From Enterococcus_E cecorum_C (GTDB lineage Bacteria > Bacillota > Bacilli > Lactobacillales > Enterococcaceae): a DNA stretch of 39,656 nt. The position numbers and the translations under genes are program-made. This document shows, in pieces, positions 27,270 to 34,629 of the stretch (position 1 is its first letter; every line of letters starts with the position of its first letter). Below the pieces are notes generated by a model that saw only the letters and a list, made by a program, of their open reading frames with translations, did no database searches and was not told the origin of the DNA. The stretch is taken from positions 1 to 39,656 of the forward strand of contig NZ_JBQKFH010000023.1 in the NCBI RefSeq assembly GCF_052119425.1, given 5' to 3'.

Positions 27270-27306
27270 ATTATACCCCCTAATAAGCTTTCTTTGTTAC
27301 AAAGAT

Positions 27307-27334
27307 ATCATACCTTATTTTCAGAAAATGTAAA
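27307..27334 (-). promoter_or_regulatory. Promoter of ppc
   Basis: Minus-strand -35 TTTACA (27334-27329) and -10 TATGAT (27312-27307), 16 bp spacing, 37 bp before the GTG start. Confidence 0.65.
27316..27330. promoter_or_regulatory. CodY-like box inside the ppc promoter
   Basis: The 13-base core ATTTTCAGAAAAT is identical to the centre of the CodY consensus AATTTTCWGAAAATT (13 of 15 overall). It fills the spacer between the ppc -35 and -10, so binding would block transcription. Confidence 0.65.
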
Positions 27335-27601
27335 TATGAGAATCTTCTAATTTTGCAATTTTCTTGAAAAATTTTCGTGTTTTTATGTTTTTTCATGATT
27401 TTCAGTCTAAGAATATTCGATTTTTTGATAGGACAACTATTCTTCGACTGCTTATCATTCACTTCTTAATATTTGCAGTAAAACTCTCTTATAGTTTCAA
27501 AATGATTAACTTAAGAAAAGGGAAAGTCACCACTAATCAATTAGTTTTTACTTGACACAGGCGATTACTTAAAGTATGGAATTTTCACTTTTTTCTGATT
27601 T

Positions 27602-27649
27602 TATCAATTTATATGAAAAAAATATTATTCAAAATAAAATAAATTGATA
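27602..27649. repeat. Perfect 11-bp inverted repeat upstream of the Mga-like regulator
   Basis: TATCAATTTAT (27602-27612) and ATAAATTGATA (27639-27649) are exact inverted copies separated by 26 bp. No T-tract follows on either strand, so it is more likely a protein site or chance than a terminator. Confidence 0.5.
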
Positions 27650-27774
27650 TCCATTCCGCTTACTTAAACAGCCTAAATTTGCTAGAATACTTGGTATTAA
27701 AATAAATTCTCAAATATTTTCATAATTTAAATAGTTTTTTGATAAAAAATTTTTAGTGATTTTTTCATAATATC

Positions 27775-27783
27775 TGCTAAAAT
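27775..27783 (+). promoter_or_regulatory. Possible extended -10 promoter of the Mga-like regulator
   Basis: TGCTAAAAT, 66 bp upstream of the start; no convincing -35. Confidence 0.35.
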
Positions 27784-27849
27784 TATAAGTACCTATGAAA
27801 ATTTAATGGAAAGTGGATAGTTTAGGCAATTTTGAAAGGGGAAAGAAAT

Positions 27850-29361
27850 ATGCTCGACAACTTATTAGAAAATAAAGTCCGAAACAAGATATTAATTTTT
27901 ATGATTTTATTTAGTAACAATATCATTCATTTAGATAAAATGGTGACCTACTTAAATATTAGTGACGTATACTTAAAAGACTTAATAACAGAATTAAATC
28001 AATTACTTCAAGGAAAAGCGGTAATTCAATTTCAAAAGAACAGATATGTAAAGCTTACTCTCTCTAAATATGTGAATTATCTTGAAATATTACATGTGAT
28101 TTATGGTGAATCCGTCATTTTGAAATATTTTGAATTTTTAATCAATAATCATAATCAATTACCATTTAGTTCATTTATAGAAAAAAATTACCATTCAATT
28201 GCAAACGCTTATCGAATTAAGAAAAAAGCTGAAAAATATTTAAAACAGATTGGTTTAAAAACATATAAACATCAAATTGCCGGTCCTGAATATAGAATTC
28301 GTTTCTTTATCGCTATGCTATATTCACAATACGGCATTAATTATCAGCCCATCTCTCAAAAAGATATACAGATTGCACATCAATTTATCCTCTCATCCAA
28401 TCATTCTATTCTACCCAAGTTATTAGAAACAACTACGGATGATTTTTTGTTTTTCGAGATATTGCTAGTTTTAACTTGGGTTAGACGAGAAAATACAATA
28501 GAAATAAAGGAATGGGAAGATTTAACAGCACTAAAAAAACTCTTTATTTACCAACGCTTGCTTGATTTTGTACATCTAAATTTGGAAAAATCTTTAAATA
28601 CGTATTTTAATCAAACTGAATTAGACTATATCTTTTTATGTTATTGCACAACCAATAATTTTCTTTTTTCAGACCAATGGGGAAACGAAGATATTAAAGC
28701 TCTACATCAAGTAGTCTTCACAAATCAAAAAATTAAGAGTCTTTTACAACATTTTTCACAAAAATTACGCTTAGGTAAAGAGGTTATTTTTACTAGAAAT
28801 TTCCGAGTCGCAATTGTTTATTTTTATAAAAAATTTATTTTAAATTTACACCCTTTGCTTCCCAACAGTAATCCGTTCATATACAATACTTTAAGTCCTA
28901 CCCAAAAAGTGCTCTTTAATCAAGTGCAACGAATTATTGATTCTTGGCAAACAACAAATAATATTTCCTATTTTTTTACTAATGAACAAATCTATTTTTT
29001 AACCAATCAAATAGAAGTTACTTATCAACTTTTTATTCCTGAAATTGATATCATGATTGTAACAAATACAATTAGTGAATTTGAAAGTATCTCGTTAAAA
29101 TTAACAACTACTTTTAATCATTATAAATTAAATCCCAAAGTATTTATGATTAACGCTGAAGATATTAATAAATTATATCAAAAGAAAAATACTATTGTTT
29201 TAATACATCCAAAATTTGCAAATTTTATCGACGAAACAAAAATACCTGCTAGCTCACATATCTTAAAGCTTGCCATCGACTATTTACCTACCTATCAAGA
29301 ACAACTGATTCAACTTTTTAAACAATTCAACAATCAATCATTTCTAGCATTATTAAATTAA
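27850..29361 (+). CDS. Mga/AtxA-like transcriptional regulator
   Basis: A 503-residue cytoplasmic protein, close in size to Mga, AtxA and enterococcal MafR. The first ~120 residues look like the paired helix-turn-helix DNA-binding part (KVRNKILIFMILFSNN, MVTYLNISDVYLKDLITELNQLL). A long helical middle resembles a PRD region, and the last ~110 residues (from about YQLFIPEIDIMIV) have an EIIB-like alternating pattern. ATG 27850 follows AAAGGGG; the in-frame TTG at 27832 overlaps that site and is unlikely. The gene is more AT-rich than its neighbours and has no evident target operon beside it. Assignment rests on overall architecture, not a signature motif. Confidence 0.7.
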   Translation: MLDNLLENKVRNKILIFMILFSNNIIHLDKMVTYLNISDVYLKDLITELNQLLQGKAVIQFQKNRYVKLTLSKYVNYLEILHVIYGESVILKYFEFLINNHNQLPFSSFIEKNYHSIANAYRIKKKAEKYLKQIGLKTYKHQIAGPEYRIRFFIAMLYSQYGINYQPISQKDIQIAHQFILSSNHSILPKLLETTTDDFLFFEILLVLTWVRRENTIEIKEWEDLTALKKLFIYQRLLDFVHLNLEKSLNTYFNQTELDYIFLCYCTTNNFLFSDQWGNEDIKALHQVVFTNQKIKSLLQHFSQKLRLGKEVIFTRNFRVAIVYFYKKFILNLHPLLPNSNPFIYNTLSPTQKVLFNQVQRIIDSWQTTNNISYFFTNEQIYFLTNQIEVTYQLFIPEIDIMIVTNTISEFESISLKLTTTFNHYKLNPKVFMINAEDINKLYQKKNTIVLIHPKFANFIDETKIPASSHILKLAIDYLPTYQEQLIQLFKQFNNQSFLALLN

Positions 29362-29366
29362 AAAAG

Positions 29367-29406
29367 ACGGTTTACCCAATCTACTTTGGTCAGGTAAACC
29401 GTTTTT
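29367..29406. terminator. Bidirectional terminator between the Mga-like gene and dnaJ
   Basis: Perfect 10-bp stem ACGGTTTACC/GGTAAACCGT flanked by A-run and T-run, between convergent genes. Confidence 0.9.
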
Positions 29407-29419
29407 CCATTATATTTAT

Positions 29420-30571
29420 TTATTTTTTCTTAAAGGCATCCTTCATTTTATCAAAGAAACCCTCACCTTGTTGTTCAGTCACTTTATGCCCACTTGCTTG
29501 AGCGAACTGACGTAAAGCAGCTTTTTGTTCTTCATTTAAGTTTTTCGGTGTAATGATTTTCACTTTAACGTGTTGGTCACCATTTCCGCCGCCACGCAAT
29601 CTTGGTGCTCCTTTACCACGAAGTCTGAAGTTTGTCCCAGTTTGTGTTCCAGCTGGTACCTTTAATTTCACTTCACCATGAACAGTTGGTACGTTAATTT
29701 CATCACCCAAAGCTGCTTGCACAAAGTTAAGTGGTAATTCGTAATAAATTTCTGCACCATCTCGATCAAAGATATCGCTTTGTTCAACTCTAAAGACGAC
29801 GTATAAATCACCATAAGGGCCACCATTATAGCCAGCTTCCCCTTGATTTGCTAAGCGCATTTGTTGACCATCTTCCACACCTGCAGGCACATTTACTTTC
29901 ACAGTGTGACTATGTTTTTCGCGTCCTGTACCGTGACAAGTTGTACATGGATCACTAATCGTCTTACCTGTACCATTACATTGATCACAAGCACTGCGCG
30001 TCATTACACGACCAAGTGGTGTTTGACGTTCGACATTAATAACACCAGAACCATGACATTTGCTACATGTTTGTGGATGTGTGCCTGGTTTTGCTCCACT
30101 ACCACCACATGTATGACATAATTCATCACGATTATATTTAATACTCTTTTCTACGCCAAAAATTGCTTCTTCAAAGCCTAGATTAATGACATATTGTAAA
30201 TCCGAACCTTGTCTAGGTGCATTTGGGTTGCTTCGTGATGCACCGCCGCTAAAGAAGGACTCAAAAATATCTTCAAATCCTCCAAAACCAGCGCCGCCAC
30301 CGAAGCCACCAAAACCTCCGCTGAATCCGCCAGCTCCAAAATTAGGATCATTTGCAGCATGACCATATTGATCATAGGCAGCACGTTTTTGACTATCGCT
30401 TAAAACTTCATATGCTTCAGAGATTTCTTTAAACTTTTCTTCAGCATCGGGCGCTTTATTAATATCTGGGTGATACTTCTTTGATAGCTTACGATAAGCC
30501 TTTTTTATTTCATCATCAGAAGCACTTTTAGATACACCAAGTACTTCATAATAATCTCTTTTATCAGCCAT
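29420..30571 (-). CDS. dnaJ: Chaperone DnaJ (Hsp40)
   Basis: Co-chaperone that delivers substrates to DnaK and stimulates its ATPase. From ATG 30571 (383 aa; GGAGG just upstream) it has a J domain with HPD (about 35), a Gly/Phe-rich linker (about 75-115), four CxxCxGxG zinc repeats (about 145-210) and the C-terminal substrate domains. A longer open reading to 30658 runs through the promoter and is not used. It follows dnaK after a terminator-like hairpin and probably has its own promoter (30603-30632), without a CIRCE element. Confidence 0.98.
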   Translation of the reverse strand: MADKRDYYEVLGVSKSASDDEIKKAYRKLSKKYHPDINKAPDAEEKFKEISEAYEVLSDSQKRAAYDQYGHAANDPNFGAGGFSGGFGGFGGGAGFGGFEDIFESFFSGGASRSNPNAPRQGSDLQYVINLGFEEAIFGVEKSIKYNRDELCHTCGGSGAKPGTHPQTCSKCHGSGVINVERQTPLGRVMTRSACDQCNGTGKTISDPCTTCHGTGREKHSHTVKVNVPAGVEDGQQMRLANQGEAGYNGGPYGDLYVVFRVEQSDIFDRDGAEIYYELPLNFVQAALGDEINVPTVHGEVKLKVPAGTQTGTNFRLRGKGAPRLRGGGNGDQHVKVKIITPKNLNEEQKAALRQFAQASGHKVTEQQGEGFFDKMKDAFKKK

Positions 30572-30602
30572 TAGCTTACCTCCAAAAATCAATTTCCCTA
30601 GT

Positions 30603-30632
30603 ATTTTATCATAACTAGTTGCTATCAGTAAA
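30603..30632 (-). promoter_or_regulatory. Probable separate promoter of dnaJ
   Basis: Minus-strand -35 TTTACT (30632-30627) and extended -10 TGATAAAAT (-10 at 30608-30603), 18 bp apart, 32 bp before the dnaJ start. The -35 emerges from the foot of the hairpin after dnaK. Confidence 0.5.
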
Positions 30633-30633
30633 C

Positions 30634-30665
30634 AAAGAGTGTGACAAAGCTGCCACACTCTTTTT
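30634..30665 (-). terminator. Hairpin after dnaK, terminator or attenuator
   Basis: AAAGAGTGTG/CACACTCTTT stem starting eight bases after the dnaK stop; the outer GTAAACA/TGTTTAC arms extend it. The minus-strand T-tract is short, so read-through into dnaJ is likely. Confidence 0.65.
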
Positions 30666-30673
30666 GTTTACGA

Positions 30674-32509
30674 TTATTTGTCGTCGTCTACTTCTTCAAA
30701 GTCAGCATCTACGACATCGTCTGCGCTACCTTGTGCTGCATTTGGATCTTGTTGTTGGGCAGCTTGTTGAGCTTGAGCCGCTTGTTCGTATAATTTAACC
30801 GTTAAGTTTTGTACGATTTCATTTAAAGCATCACGTTTTGCTTTCATTTCTTCAATGTTGTTTGCTTCTACGGCTGCTTTTAATTCATCACGTGCAGTTT
30901 CAGCTTTCTTCACTTCGTCTGCATCTACTTTACCTTCTAATTCTTTCAATGTCTTATCTACAGTGAATAATAAAGTATCTACATCGTTACGTAAATCCGC
31001 TTCTTCTTTACGTGCTTTATCCGCTTCGGCATTCGCTTCAGCATCTTTCACCATACGTTCGATTTCTTCATCTGATAAACCTGAAGAAGATTTAATGGTA
31101 ATCTTTTGTTCTTTTTGAGTTCCTAAATCTTTAGCAGAAACATTTACAATACCGTTCTTGTCGATATCAAATGTTACTTCGATTTGAGGAATACCACGAG
31201 GTGCAGGTGGAATATCCGTTAATTGGAATCTTCCTAATGTCTTGTTATCAGCAGCCATTGGACGTTCACCTTGTAAAACATGAATGTCTACAGCAGGTTG
31301 GTTATCAGCAGCTGTTGAGAAGACTTGTGATTTACTTGTTGGGATTGTTGTATTACGGTCGATTAATTTTGTAAATACACCACCCATTGTTTCAATACCT
31401 AATGATAATGGAGTTACGTCTAGTAATACGATATCTTTCACATCACCAGTGATTACCCCACCTTGGATAGCAGCACCCATGGCAACTACTTCATCAGGGT
31501 TTACTGATTTATTTGGTTCTTTACCAGTTTCTTTACGTACTGCTTCAACAACTGCAGGAATACGAGTTGAACCACCAACTAAGATAACTTCGTCGATTTC
31601 TGATTGACTTAAACCAGCATCTTTTAAAGCTTGACGTACTGGAATTTTTGTACGTTCAACTAAATCAACAGTTAATTCGTCAAATTTCGCACGAGTTAAT
31701 GTCATTTCTAAGTGTAATGGACCTGATTGGCTTGCAGTGATGAATGGTAAACTAATTTGAGTACTTGTTACACCTGATAAGTCTTTCTTCGCTTTTTCAG
31801 CTGCATCTTTTAGACGTTGTAATGCCATTTTATCTGTTGAAAGATCAATGCCATTTTCTTTCTTGAATTCAGCAACTAAGTAATCGATAATCTTGTTATC
31901 AAAATCATCCCCACCTAGATGGTTATCGCCGGCTGTTGATAATACATCAAATACACCGTCACCTAATTCAAGGATAGATACGTCAAATGTACCACCACCA
32001 AGGTCGAATACTAAGATTTTTTCATCTTTGTCAGTCTTATCCAAACCATAAGCTAAAGCTGCTGCAGTTGGTTCATTGACAATACGTTCTACTTCTAAAC
32101 CAGCAATTTTACCAGCGTCTTTCGTTGCTTGACGTTGTGCATCGTTGAAGTAAGCTGGTACTGTGATAACTGCTTTTTCAACTTTTTCTCCTAGATAATC
32201 TTCTGCAAAACCTTTGATATATTGTAAAATCATTGCAGAAATTTCTTGTGGTGTGTATTGTTTACCTTCCACATCTACTTTATATCCTGCTTCACCCATA
32301 TGACGTTTAATAGATGAAATAGTGTTTGGGTTCGTAACTGCTTGACGTTTTGCTACTTCCCCTACTTGGATTTCGCCATTTTTAAATGAAACCACAGATG
32401 GTGTTGTACGATTTCCTTCTGGGTTTGTAATAATTTTTGCCTCGCCGCCTTCTAAGACAGCAACAGCAGAGTTTGTTGTACCTAAGTCAATACCAATAAT
32501 TTTACTCAT
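30674..32509 (-). CDS. dnaK: Chaperone DnaK (Hsp70)
   Basis: ATP-dependent Hsp70 of 611 residues. N-terminal ATPase domain begins IGIDLGTTNSAV and includes the phosphate-loop VFDLGGGTFDVS and ILVGGSTRIPAV; the substrate-binding domain (about 360-500) follows, then a helical lid and a Gln/Ala-rich, acidic C-terminus ending EEVDDDK. Third gene of hrcA-grpE-dnaK, with AAAGGAG as ribosome binding site, under HrcA/CIRCE control from upstream of hrcA. Confidence 0.99.
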   Translation of the reverse strand: MSKIIGIDLGTTNSAVAVLEGGEAKIITNPEGNRTTPSVVSFKNGEIQVGEVAKRQAVTNPNTISSIKRHMGEAGYKVDVEGKQYTPQEISAMILQYIKGFAEDYLGEKVEKAVITVPAYFNDAQRQATKDAGKIAGLEVERIVNEPTAAALAYGLDKTDKDEKILVFDLGGGTFDVSILELGDGVFDVLSTAGDNHLGGDDFDNKIIDYLVAEFKKENGIDLSTDKMALQRLKDAAEKAKKDLSGVTSTQISLPFITASQSGPLHLEMTLTRAKFDELTVDLVERTKIPVRQALKDAGLSQSEIDEVILVGGSTRIPAVVEAVRKETGKEPNKSVNPDEVVAMGAAIQGGVITGDVKDIVLLDVTPLSLGIETMGGVFTKLIDRNTTIPTSKSQVFSTAADNQPAVDIHVLQGERPMAADNKTLGRFQLTDIPPAPRGIPQIEVTFDIDKNGIVNVSAKDLGTQKEQKITIKSSSGLSDEEIERMVKDAEANAEADKARKEEADLRNDVDTLLFTVDKTLKELEGKVDADEVKKAETARDELKAAVEANNIEEMKAKRDALNEIVQNLTVKLYEQAAQAQQAAQQQDPNAAQGSADDVVDADFEEVDDDK

Positions 32510-32537
32510 ATTAAAAATCTCCTTTAACTAATCTATT

Positions 32538-33098
32538 TTATTGAGCGACAACAACCATACTTGGTCGTAACACGCGATCATGCAATTTATAGCCTTTTTG
32601 CAGGACTTGTACAATTGAATCAGCTGGAAATTCATCACTCGCGGGAATGGTTTGAACTGCTTGATGTAAAGTTGGATCAAAAGTAACCCCTTCTGCAGGT
32701 ATCTCTTCAATACCTTCTTCTTTAAAGGCATGGCGCATACTTTCAAGCACCATTTCAATTCCTTTTTTCAAGCTAGCCCCTTGCTCATCGCTTACTTCAA
32801 TTGCCATCGCACGCTCTAAATTATCAAGTGAAGTTAATAATTTTTTACCTAAATCTTGTGAACGATATTTTTGTAATTGCTCTCGTTCATTACGATTGCG
32901 GTTAGTGATATTTGCAATTTCCGCTGAAGCACGTAAAAATTTGTCTTCCATTTCCTCTAATTTTTCTTGGAGGACTTCTACATCACTTTTGACTTCTTCT
33001 TGAACTTCTTCATCTGTATCTGCAGACGTTTCTAATGTTTCTTCCACTTCAACAGTCTCTTGTTCAAGTTCTTCCGTCTTTTTCTCCTTTTCAGACAA
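32538..33098 (-). CDS. grpE: Nucleotide exchange factor GrpE
   Basis: Releases ADP from DnaK. The 186-residue protein has an acidic, Glu-rich N-terminus (about 1-45), the long dimerising coiled-coil helix, and the C-terminal beta domain with DPTLHQAVQ and VLQKGYKLHDRVLRPSMVVVA. The frame starts with a TTG codon at 33098, preceded by AAAGGA at normal distance; an ATG seven bases earlier is out of frame and stops after four codons. Between hrcA and dnaK in the heat-shock operon. Confidence 0.97.
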   Translation of the reverse strand: MSEKEKKTEELEQETVEVEETLETSADTDEEVQEEVKSDVEVLQEKLEEMEDKFLRASAEIANITNRNRNEREQLQKYRSQDLGKKLLTSLDNLERAMAIEVSDEQGASLKKGIEMVLESMRHAFKEEGIEEIPAEGVTFDPTLHQAVQTIPASDEFPADSIVQVLQKGYKLHDRVLRPSMVVVAQ

Positions 33099-33127
33099 TT
33101 GACATTCGTCCTTTCTGTGTATATTTA

Positions 33128-34168
33128 CTATCGGTATTGATCCAATGACCGATAATACTCACCTAATTTTTCACTTAACTCTTGGCGGAAAGTATCGAGT
33201 AATCCAAACATTTTAGAGTACTGCATACTGCTTGGTCCAAGTAAAGCAATTGTACCTTGACCATGACCGTCAATTTGATAAGTAGCTTGAATTAAACTCA
33301 TATTTTGAAATAAATCATGACCTATTTCTGAACCAATCCTAATTTGAATGGATTGATCAGATGGCGTAATTAACTGATTTAAACCATCCGTATCACTCAT
33401 CAAATCATACATGAGTTTGAAATGCTGTAAGTCTTGCGTAGGTTCGTAGTTTAATAGATTCATTCGACCGCTAACATAAACTTTCTCTTCAAAAAGTTGA
33501 TTCAACATGCCGTCGAACAAGCCCAAAATTCCTTCTGTGCTCTGATAATACTTATGCAAAGTCATCGGAATCTCGGTACGTAATCGATGATAAACGGTTA
33601 ATAAGTCTTCTCCGACCAGGCGATCATTAATAATTTGAACCATTTTTTCTAAATCACTACTTTGAATACTGTAGGGAATCGAAAAAATACGACTTTGAAC
33701 ATTTCCTTTGTCAGTTACTAAAATGGCTACAACTTGATGATTGTTTAGCGGAACCATACGAAAACCAGTTAATTTTCGTGTTTTCACATCAGGCCCTAAT
33801 GAAAAAGCCGTATAACTGGTTAACTCAGATAAGATATCCGCAGACTCTTGAATGATTTCATTAATCTCATGAAACTCTCTTCTGAAACCTTGACGAATCT
33901 TCAGTCGTTCTTGTTCATCAACGGTAGTCGGTTTTAATAAATAATCTACATAATAGCGATAACCAGCAATCGAAGGAATACGTCCAGAAGAAGAATGGGT
34001 CTTTGCTAATAATCCATGTTCTTCTAAACTTTTCATCTCATTTCGAATGGTGGCTGAACTAGCATCTATGCCGTCATTCATTAACTTTTTAGAACCAACA
34101 GGCTGATTGTTTTTTGTGTAATTCTGGATGATCAATCGTAGTATATCTTTTTGTCTTTGTGTTAACAT
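33128..34168 (-). CDS. hrcA: Heat-inducible transcription repressor HrcA
   Basis: Repressor that binds CIRCE operators of class I heat-shock operons and needs GroEL for activity. The 346 residues (from ATG 34168; AAGGGG upstream) start with a winged-helix domain (LTQRQKDILRLIIQNY, with SSATIRNEMKSLEEHGLL about 45-62) and continue with the HrcA GAF-like dimerisation part. A longer open frame to 34189 would place the ribosome binding site inside the gene. It heads hrcA-grpE-dnaK and is autoregulated through CIRCE at 34183-34209. Confidence 0.98.
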   Translation of the reverse strand: MLTQRQKDILRLIIQNYTKNNQPVGSKKLMNDGIDASSATIRNEMKSLEEHGLLAKTHSSSGRIPSIAGYRYYVDYLLKPTTVDEQERLKIRQGFRREFHEINEIIQESADILSELTSYTAFSLGPDVKTRKLTGFRMVPLNNHQVVAILVTDKGNVQSRIFSIPYSIQSSDLEKMVQIINDRLVGEDLLTVYHRLRTEIPMTLHKYYQSTEGILGLFDGMLNQLFEEKVYVSGRMNLLNYEPTQDLQHFKLMYDLMSDTDGLNQLITPSDQSIQIRIGSEIGHDLFQNMSLIQATYQIDGHGQGTIALLGPSSMQYSKMFGLLDTFRQELSEKLGEYYRSLDQYR

Positions 34169-34182
34169 TGTCTCACCCCTTA

Positions 34183-34209
34183 TTAGCACTCTATGTTCTT
34201 AAGTGCTAA
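34183..34209. promoter_or_regulatory. CIRCE operator in the hrcA leader
   Basis: TTAGCACTC and AAGTGCTAA around a 9-bp spacer match the CIRCE consensus (TTAGCACTC-N9-GAGTGCTAA) at 17 of 18 arm positions. It lies between the promoter and the hrcA ribosome binding site. Confidence 0.95.
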
Positions 34210-34219
34210 TACAATTATA

Positions 34220-34247
34220 AATATATCACACTTCTAGTAATTGTCAA
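34220..34247 (-). promoter_or_regulatory. SigmaA promoter of hrcA-grpE-dnaK
   Basis: Minus-strand consensus -35 TTGACA (34247-34242) and -10 TATATT (34225-34220), 16 bp apart, between two CIRCE palindromes. Confidence 0.8.
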
Positions 34248-34259
34248 GAAAAAGAACTA

Positions 34260-34292
34260 AAAAAATTAGCACTCTCGATTAAAGAGTGCTAA
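34260..34292 (-). terminator. Perfect CIRCE palindrome that is also a probable terminator of the aco operon
   Basis: TTAGCACTC-N9-GAGTGCTAA is an exact CIRCE (34266-34292). On the minus strand its stem is extended by flanking A/T pairs and followed by TTTTTTT, 20 bp after the stop of the last aco-operon gene. It thus has the form of a Rho-independent terminator, and lies 19 bp upstream of the hrcA -35. Confidence 0.8.
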
Positions 34293-34311
34293 TTTTAACA
34301 TTTCTTAAGAT

Positions 34312-34614
34312 TTAGAACAACTCATCGCCGCTCTTGAACTCTAATCCAGGATGATTATCAAAACGAACCACACCGATTGCAACTTCAGGTCCAACAGCTT
34401 TCTTCACTTGAGCTACCCCTTCGATACCAAAACCGCCACATAATTCAATTGCATTGACACCATTCGCTACTAAATCTTTGGCAGCTAAAACAGCATCGGC
34501 ATAATCTTTAGCACCAACAGTTGTTAAATCAACCGCTTCTGTTTGGACCACACTGCGATTACTTTTATAGTCTGCATTGGGCGCTAAAAAGATAAACGCT
34601 GCATTCAGTTTCAT
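34312..34614 (-). CDS. DUF6506-type small protein, last gene of the aco operon
   Basis: A compact 100-residue soluble protein, starting KLNAAFIFLAP and ending HPGLEFKSGDELF, with a central AIELCGGFG. It resembles the uncharacterised DUF6506 family; no reaction is known to me. The start is ATG 34614 with GAGGTG six bases upstream; the same GTG is an unlikely alternative start. It sits 15 bp after acoC in the same direction and before the operon terminator, so it is co-transcribed with the dehydrogenase complex. A role in handling the substrate or a by-product is speculation. Confidence 0.8.
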   Translation of the reverse strand: MKLNAAFIFLAPNADYKSNRSVVQTEAVDLTTVGAKDYADAVLAAKDLVANGVNAIELCGGFGIEGVAQVKKAVGPEVAIGVVRFDNHPGLEFKSGDELF

Positions 34615-34629
34615 TTCAATCACCTCATC

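Larger units (their letters stand above)
27270..27849. other. 580-bp AT-rich intergenic region between ppc and the Mga-like regulator
   Basis: It holds the ppc promoter and CodY-like box (27307-27334), a perfect 11-bp inverted repeat (27602-27649), the short palindrome CTAATCAATTAG (27533-27544) and a weak promoter for the regulator (27775-27783). The short open frames here lack ribosome binding sites and I do not consider them genes. Confidence 0.6.

Noticed and set aside
27280..27555. Overlapping short open frames on both strands upstream of ppc (27280-27462 minus, 27364-27555 plus)
   Set aside because: No ribosome binding site, biased AT-rich composition, and they cover the ppc promoter and CodY-like box.
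27547..27575. Plus-strand TTGACA-17-TATGGA promoter candidate upstream of the Mga-like gene
   Set aside because: The -35 is consensus but the -10 matches at only three positions, and it would give a leader of nearly 300 nt with no evident gene.
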